Below are positions 60,480-64,000 of a stretch of 64,000 nt of DNA, piece by piece (position 1 is the first letter of the stretch; the number at the start of each line of letters is the position of its first letter). Source of the DNA: JBPOJN01 sp052033505. GTDB taxonomy: Bacteria > UBA10199 > JACPAL01 > GCA-016699445. The stretch lies in contig JBPOJN010000014.1 of the NCBI GenBank assembly GCA_052033505.1, positions 16,088-80,087 on the forward strand. Direction: 5' to 3'. A model generated the notes under the pieces. That model worked only from the letters and a program-made list of their open reading frames with translations, did no database searches and was not told the DNA's origin. Position numbers and translations under genes: made by a program.

Positions 60480-61405
60480 CACAGTTCCGACTTTCGGCGA
60501 TAAAGGTAGGAGAGGGCAGTGCCCGAAAAAGGCAGAAAGCAGAAAGCCAACAGCGCCCACGCGTGCCAATGATCGAAACCCGTGCGCATCAGCAGCTGAA
60601 GAGCATCGAGACGTTTCTTTTCGAGGAGCGCGTACGTGATCTTGGTGCGGTCATTTTTATTTTTAAACTTTCGTAAAGCATCCGGGTATTTTTCCACGAA
60701 GCCGGGCTCTTCGGCGATTTGCTTCTGCAGCCAACGGTCTTTTTCCTCGGAGAAGGCCGTGGGATATTTTGCGCTATCGCTGGCCCCGTGCATGCGCCAC
60801 TTGGCCAAGATCTCGGGCTGGAGAGCCAGTTTCGAGATGCGGCTCAAACGTACGACGAGGTCGAAATCCGCGATGAAGCTAAAGTCGGGATCGAAGGCGC
60901 GGGATAATTGCAGTGCCATGGAGCGGCGAAAAACCAGTGTTTCTAGCGAAACGAAATAGCCCTTAAGCAAATCTTCAAAAACCCAGCCGGCAGGAGGATA
61001 GTTGCCTCCATAAAGTGGCTTCTCAGATTTTTCGTTGAAGAACAAAGTGTCGCTGATCGCTAGACCGACCTCGGGGTCGTCGAAAAGCGGGATTTGCTTT
61101 TCAAGTTTCTGCGGCAGCCAGAGGTCGTCCGTATCTAAGACAGCGATGAATTCACCGGTGAGATGCTCCCACGCCTTTGCTCGGCCGCCTCCCAGGTCCG
61201 TATGCATGGGGGCATAAAAATATTTAAAACGCGGATCGGAGTAACTTTTAAAAATTTCCGCGCTATGGTCGGTGGATTGGTTGTCCCAAAAAATAATTTC
61301 CCAATTTTTATAGGTTTGATTCAGGACGCTGTCGAGGGCTTCGCGCAGGTACTTCTCGCCGTTGTAGCAATTCATCAAGATGCTGACGCGGGGCTCAGTG
61401 ATCAT
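60479..61405 (-). CDS. Glycosyltransferase family 2
   Basis: With the ATG at 61405 (overlapping the upstream TGA) the product has 308 residues. It shows VSILMNCYNGEKYLREALDS, FWDNQSTDHS and EFIAVLDTDDLWLPQKLE with the DxD metal motif, typical of GT2 (GT-A). A hydrophobic C-terminal segment (about 285-302) may bring it to the membrane. Donor sugar unknown. Confidence 0.87.
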   Translation of the reverse strand: MITEPRVSILMNCYNGEKYLREALDSVLNQTYKNWEIIFWDNQSTDHSAEIFKSYSDPRFKYFYAPMHTDLGGGRAKAWEHLTGEFIAVLDTDDLWLPQKLEKQIPLFDDPEVGLAISDTLFFNEKSEKPLYGGNYPPAGWVFEDLLKGYFVSLETLVFRRSMALQLSRAFDPDFSFIADFDLVVRLSRISKLALQPEILAKWRMHGASDSAKYPTAFSEEKDRWLQKQIAEEPGFVEKYPDALRKFKNKNDRTKITYALLEKKRLDALQLLMRTGFDHWHAWALLAFCFLPFSGTALSYLYRRKSEL

Positions 61406-62328
61406 GAAAGGTTCCGGATCGACTCGATTGTTTTTTCCAAACCAACTTCGAGCGGCGTTTGGGGCGTCCAATTCAGGAGGGTTCTCGCTTTCGTGACATC
61501 CGCGTACAATGCCATGTTTTCGCCCGGCCTGTAAGCGATCTCGCCGAAGCGAGGATCTCCTTTGCCGATGAGCTTTCGGACGGTTTCGACGACGCTACGA
61601 ATGGAAATCGGCCGTCCCGAGGCGATGTTAATGACTTCGCCTAAGGCTTTCGTGTTCGTTAGCGCCGCGAAGACCGCATCCACGGTATCTTGGATAAAAC
61701 AAAAATCCCGTAGTTGATCGCCTTGAGAGGCGGGAAAGGATTGTCCTTTTAAACAGCCCTCTATGATCTGGGGCAAGAAACGCCTTTGGTCCTGGCCGGG
61801 GCCGTAAGTCAGAAAGAGGCGCAACGTGATCGCTGGAAAATTTTCGGTACGATGAAGCGTCTGAAGAAAATGAGACGCCGCCGCCTTGCCTAGAGAGTAA
61901 GGAGAGATAGGCGCTTCGCGTTGGGTCTCTACCTGCGGCGCGGGTGTGTTGCCGTATTCGTCGCTGCTGCCGATATTGACGAAAGCCTTTAAGGAGGAAA
62001 GGTCCAGAAATTCCACGAGATTCAAGACACCGTTGAAATGAACGTTAAAAATCTTTCGCCCGCCTTTTGAGAACGAAGTGTGATCGATGTACCCACCGCA
62101 GTTTACGACGTAGTCGAAAGTTCTTTCTTTTAAAGCCCTCTCGAGCGTGGCTGTGTCCGAGATGTCCGCCGTGACGCTCTTGATGCCCGCAACTGTTTTT
62201 TCTTCAGTGGGATGTGACACGCCCAGGCTCGTCACTTGCCAGCCTGTCGCGGCCGCGCGGGTTACGACGTGGGAGCCGATGAAGCCGCGGCCGCCGATGA
62301 CCAAGAGATGGGGGGAAGAGGTTACCAT
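61402..62328 (-). CDS. NAD-dependent epimerase/dehydratase or reductase (extended SDR)
   Basis: The 308-residue protein has LLVIGGRGFIGSHVVTRAA (GxxGxxG), VVNCGGYIDH and ISPYSLGKAAASHFL (YxxxK). It follows the CDP-glucose 4,6-dehydratase and 3,5-epimerase-like genes, so a 4-keto reductase or epimerase acting on a CDP-6-deoxyhexose is the likely role. Overlaps the cupin gene by 7 bases. Confidence 0.8.
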   Translation of the reverse strand: MVTSSPHLLVIGGRGFIGSHVVTRAAATGWQVTSLGVSHPTEEKTVAGIKSVTADISDTATLERALKERTFDYVVNCGGYIDHTSFSKGGRKIFNVHFNGVLNLVEFLDLSSLKAFVNIGSSDEYGNTPAPQVETQREAPISPYSLGKAAASHFLQTLHRTENFPAITLRLFLTYGPGQDQRRFLPQIIEGCLKGQSFPASQGDQLRDFCFIQDTVDAVFAALTNTKALGEVINIASGRPISIRSVVETVRKLIGKGDPRFGEIAYRPGENMALYADVTKARTLLNWTPQTPLEVGLEKTIESIRNLS

Positions 62329-62774
62329 CGGTAAGGAATCTCCGAATCGTCTTCTGCGAGTTTCTCGCCTTCCGCGGGGTTGTGAGGAAAGTCCGGGCAG
62401 TTTACGAGCAGAGCGGGTTTTTCTCCCCTGCAGCGAAAACCGTACCAGAGTCCCGGGGGAATTCGTAGTCGTGCGTAAGCGTCCGGCCGGCCTAATTCAA
62501 AAATCTGCACGCGCCCGGCGGTTGGGCTTTTGCCGCGAGCGTCATAGATTACGATTTGGACGCGTCCGACGGGGACGGTTAAGTTCTGCGTCTGCACGCG
62601 ATGTCTCTTCCAGGCTTTGACGGCGCCCGGCATAATTTCAGAAAAATAGCATTCACCGAAATGTGTAAAATCGGATGCATCGTTTCGAAGGAAATGGAGC
62701 ACGGACCCACGTACGTCGCTCAACTGCGAGAGCGGTATAAGCGTTACTCCGTCGATGAAGTCCTCGGTGCTCAC
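62322..62774 (-). CDS. RmlC-like cupin (sugar 3,5-epimerase family)
   Basis: The GTG at 62774 overlaps the upstream stop (GTGA) and gives 150 residues. The cupin has ECYFSEIMPGAVKAWKRHRV and QTQNLTVPVGRVQIVIYDAR, matching RmlC, followed by LRIPPGLWYGFRC. At about 150 residues it is shorter than RmlC (about 185), as in the single-function epimerases of deoxysugar clusters. It likely acts on CDP-4-keto-6-deoxyglucose. The longer upstream frame is within the dehydratase gene and is rejected. Confidence 0.8.
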   Translation of the reverse strand: MSTEDFIDGVTLIPLSQLSDVRGSVLHFLRNDASDFTHFGECYFSEIMPGAVKAWKRHRVQTQNLTVPVGRVQIVIYDARGKSPTAGRVQIFELGRPDAYARLRIPPGLWYGFRCRGEKPALLVNCPDFPHNPAEGEKLAEDDSEIPYRW

Positions 62775-63874
62775 AGAATCCAGGAGCGCTTTCGTTCCGC
62801 GGCGGCGTTTTCGTAAAATTCGATTTGCTTCGAGGTCAGCGCATACATGTCGGGCTTGTTTTGGTAGTAGGTCGCGTACCATTCTCCCGCCAAACGAATC
62901 GTTTCACCGTAGTCGAGGTTGGGTTCCCACTTCAGATGGAAGAGTGCCTTGTCGCAATTAAGCTTCAGTAGACCCGCTTCATGAAAAGGGACGTCGGTCG
63001 TGATACGGTAGGCTTGCTCGGGACTCGCGAAACCCCAATGACGGCTGAGATGGCTTAGAAGATCGACGACGGTATGATTTTGTTCCGCGCGCGGGCCGAA
63101 GTTGAAGGCTTCTCCGTGTAGCTCAGGACGCTCTGCCACGGCCCGACCCAAGGTGAGATAACCACTTAAAGGCTCGAGCACATGCTGCCACGGCCGCGTG
63201 GCGCGAGGGCTGCGGATGTCGACGACGCGTTTTTCGCTCCAAGCGCGCATGCAGTCGGCGACGATGCGGTCTTTTGCCCAATCCCCGCCGCCGATGACAT
63301 TACCGGCCCGGCCCACGACTACGCGCACCGGATGGTTTTTCGTGAAAAAAGAATGTACGTAGGATTTGATGACGAGTTCGGCTGCGCCTTTTGAGCCGCT
63401 GTAGATATCTTTGCCTCCCAGGCTATCCGTTTCTCGATAACCCCAGACCCACTCGACATTGTCGTAACATTTGTCACTGGTGATGATAACGGCCGTGCAC
63501 GGCTTGGAAACGATTCTTAACGTTTCCAATATATTCATGGTGCCGATGACATTGGTCGACAAGGTTTCGACAGGGTCGGCGTAGGATTCGGAAACGATGG
63601 CCTGAGCTGCCAAATGGAAGATGAAATCCGGCGAAGCGCTCGCCATGACTTCACGCATCTTCTTCAGATCGCGGATATCTGCACGGATGTGAGTGATGCG
63701 TTTTTCCAGACCCATCTCTTCGAACATAGAGGGCTGCGTCGGAATGTCTTTGGAGACCCCCACGACTTGGGCGCCAAGTTTCAGGAGCCATGCGGTCAGC
63801 CAGCTTCCTTTGAAGCCGGTGTGACCGGTGACCAAGACTTTGCGGCCTTTATAGATGTCGGAAAAAGGGATCAC
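62771..63874 (-). CDS. rfbG: CDP-glucose 4,6-dehydratase
   Basis: The 367-residue SDR starts at GTG 63874. It shows KVLVTGHTGFKGSWLTAWLL (NAD site), FIFHLAAQAIVSESY, AVIITSDKCYDN (the S-D-K region) and YSGSKGAAELV (YxxxK). The GFKGSW variant of the glycine motif is characteristic of CDP-glucose dehydratases. It converts CDP-glucose to CDP-4-keto-6-deoxyglucose, using the product of the rfbF gene just upstream. Confidence 0.92.
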   Translation of the reverse strand: MIPFSDIYKGRKVLVTGHTGFKGSWLTAWLLKLGAQVVGVSKDIPTQPSMFEEMGLEKRITHIRADIRDLKKMREVMASASPDFIFHLAAQAIVSESYADPVETLSTNVIGTMNILETLRIVSKPCTAVIITSDKCYDNVEWVWGYRETDSLGGKDIYSGSKGAAELVIKSYVHSFFTKNHPVRVVVGRAGNVIGGGDWAKDRIVADCMRAWSEKRVVDIRSPRATRPWQHVLEPLSGYLTLGRAVAERPELHGEAFNFGPRAEQNHTVVDLLSHLSRHWGFASPEQAYRITTDVPFHEAGLLKLNCDKALFHLKWEPNLDYGETIRLAGEWYATYYQNKPDMYALTSKQIEFYENAAAERKRSWIL

Positions 63875-63887
63875 GTTAATTTTTGCT

Positions 63888-64000
63888 TCATTGTTTCATC
63901 CAGGGCGCGCGGCCGCCGTCCCAAGCGGATTGCAGGGCGTCGCGGTCCCGAATCGTATCCATGCACTGCCAATAACCCGAATGCTCGTCGGCCATCAATT
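63888..64000 (-). CDS. rfbF: Glucose-1-phosphate cytidylyltransferase, C-terminal end (cut by window edge)
   Basis: The minus strand encodes the last 36 codons or so: MADEHSGYWQCMDTIRDRDA, then a helix and GRAPWMKQ before a TGA at 63890-63888. This matches the conserved end of RfbF (GFWQCMDTLRD...W..G.APW). It forms CDP-glucose from CTP and glucose 1-phosphate. It lies 13 bases before the rfbG start, as in known rfbFG pairs. The body lies outside the window. Confidence 0.85.
   Translation of the reverse strand, partial: LMADEHSGYWQCMDTIRDRDALQSAWDGGRAPWMKQ

Overview
The window reads as a stretch of chromosome from an uncultivated, diderm, deltaproteobacterium-like lineage, for example something near Myxococcota, Bdellovibrionota or related candidate phyla. 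The grounds are indirect: Myxococcus-type Cys-rich (CGNG...CDDGN) modules, thrombospondin type-3 calcium repeats, secreted beta-helix proteins with GG-Cys tails, and a large O-antigen/capsule locus. No rRNA or tRNA gene was found, so the taxonomy is inference only.

Layout. 1-3.8 kb: the end of gltD, rpmF, a secreted seven-repeat propeller-like protein, rpiB and corA. 3.9-8.1 kb: two secreted beta-helix paralogues. 8.1-12.9 kb: pabC, a small membrane protein, pabB, two hypothetical genes that share an unusual conserved 5' leader, and a vapBC module between them. 13-21.9 kb: a compact five-gene lipid operon encoding an extended malonyltransferase, two ketosynthases with complete catalytic triads, a FabV-type enoyl reductase fused to hot-dog/MaoC dehydratase domains, and a PlsC-like acyltransferase. 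It has no ketoreductase and no recognisable carrier protein. 22-30.7 kb: a soluble HEYGH metalloprotease, a cupredoxin-like lipoprotein, a PuuD-like membrane protein, transketolase, a 1008-residue membrane-linked amidase, then a scar holding a decayed RelE/Phd pair and a transketolase 3' fragment, and an intact RHH/PIN module. 30.9-31.9 kb: an IS30-family element with perfect 12-bp inverted repeats. 32-41.1 kb: four large genes of unknown function in one apparent minus-strand operon (beta-barrel-like plus Ig-like, single-TM, transglutaminase-like and coiled-coil/FHA-like proteins); the last has a G10 tract near its 3' end. 41.4-47.8 kb: two paralogous secreted calcium-repeat proteins with GG-Cys/TM/basic tails, on either side of a Bax-inhibitor-1 family protein. 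47.9-64 kb: a tightly overlapping minus-strand surface-polysaccharide operon from rfbF (cut by the window edge) to manC.

How the parts fit. The polysaccharide operon makes CDP-6-deoxyhexose and GDP-mannose precursors, starts assembly on undecaprenyl phosphate, and adds glycosyltransferases, a Wzy-like polymerase, a deacetylase, a FemAB-like transferase and a methyltransferase. The GG-Cys proteins look like surface or secreted partners. The two main candidates for undescribed systems are the lipid operon at 13-21.9 kb and the giant-gene cluster at 32-41.1 kb, with the family of short GG-Cys C-termini third.
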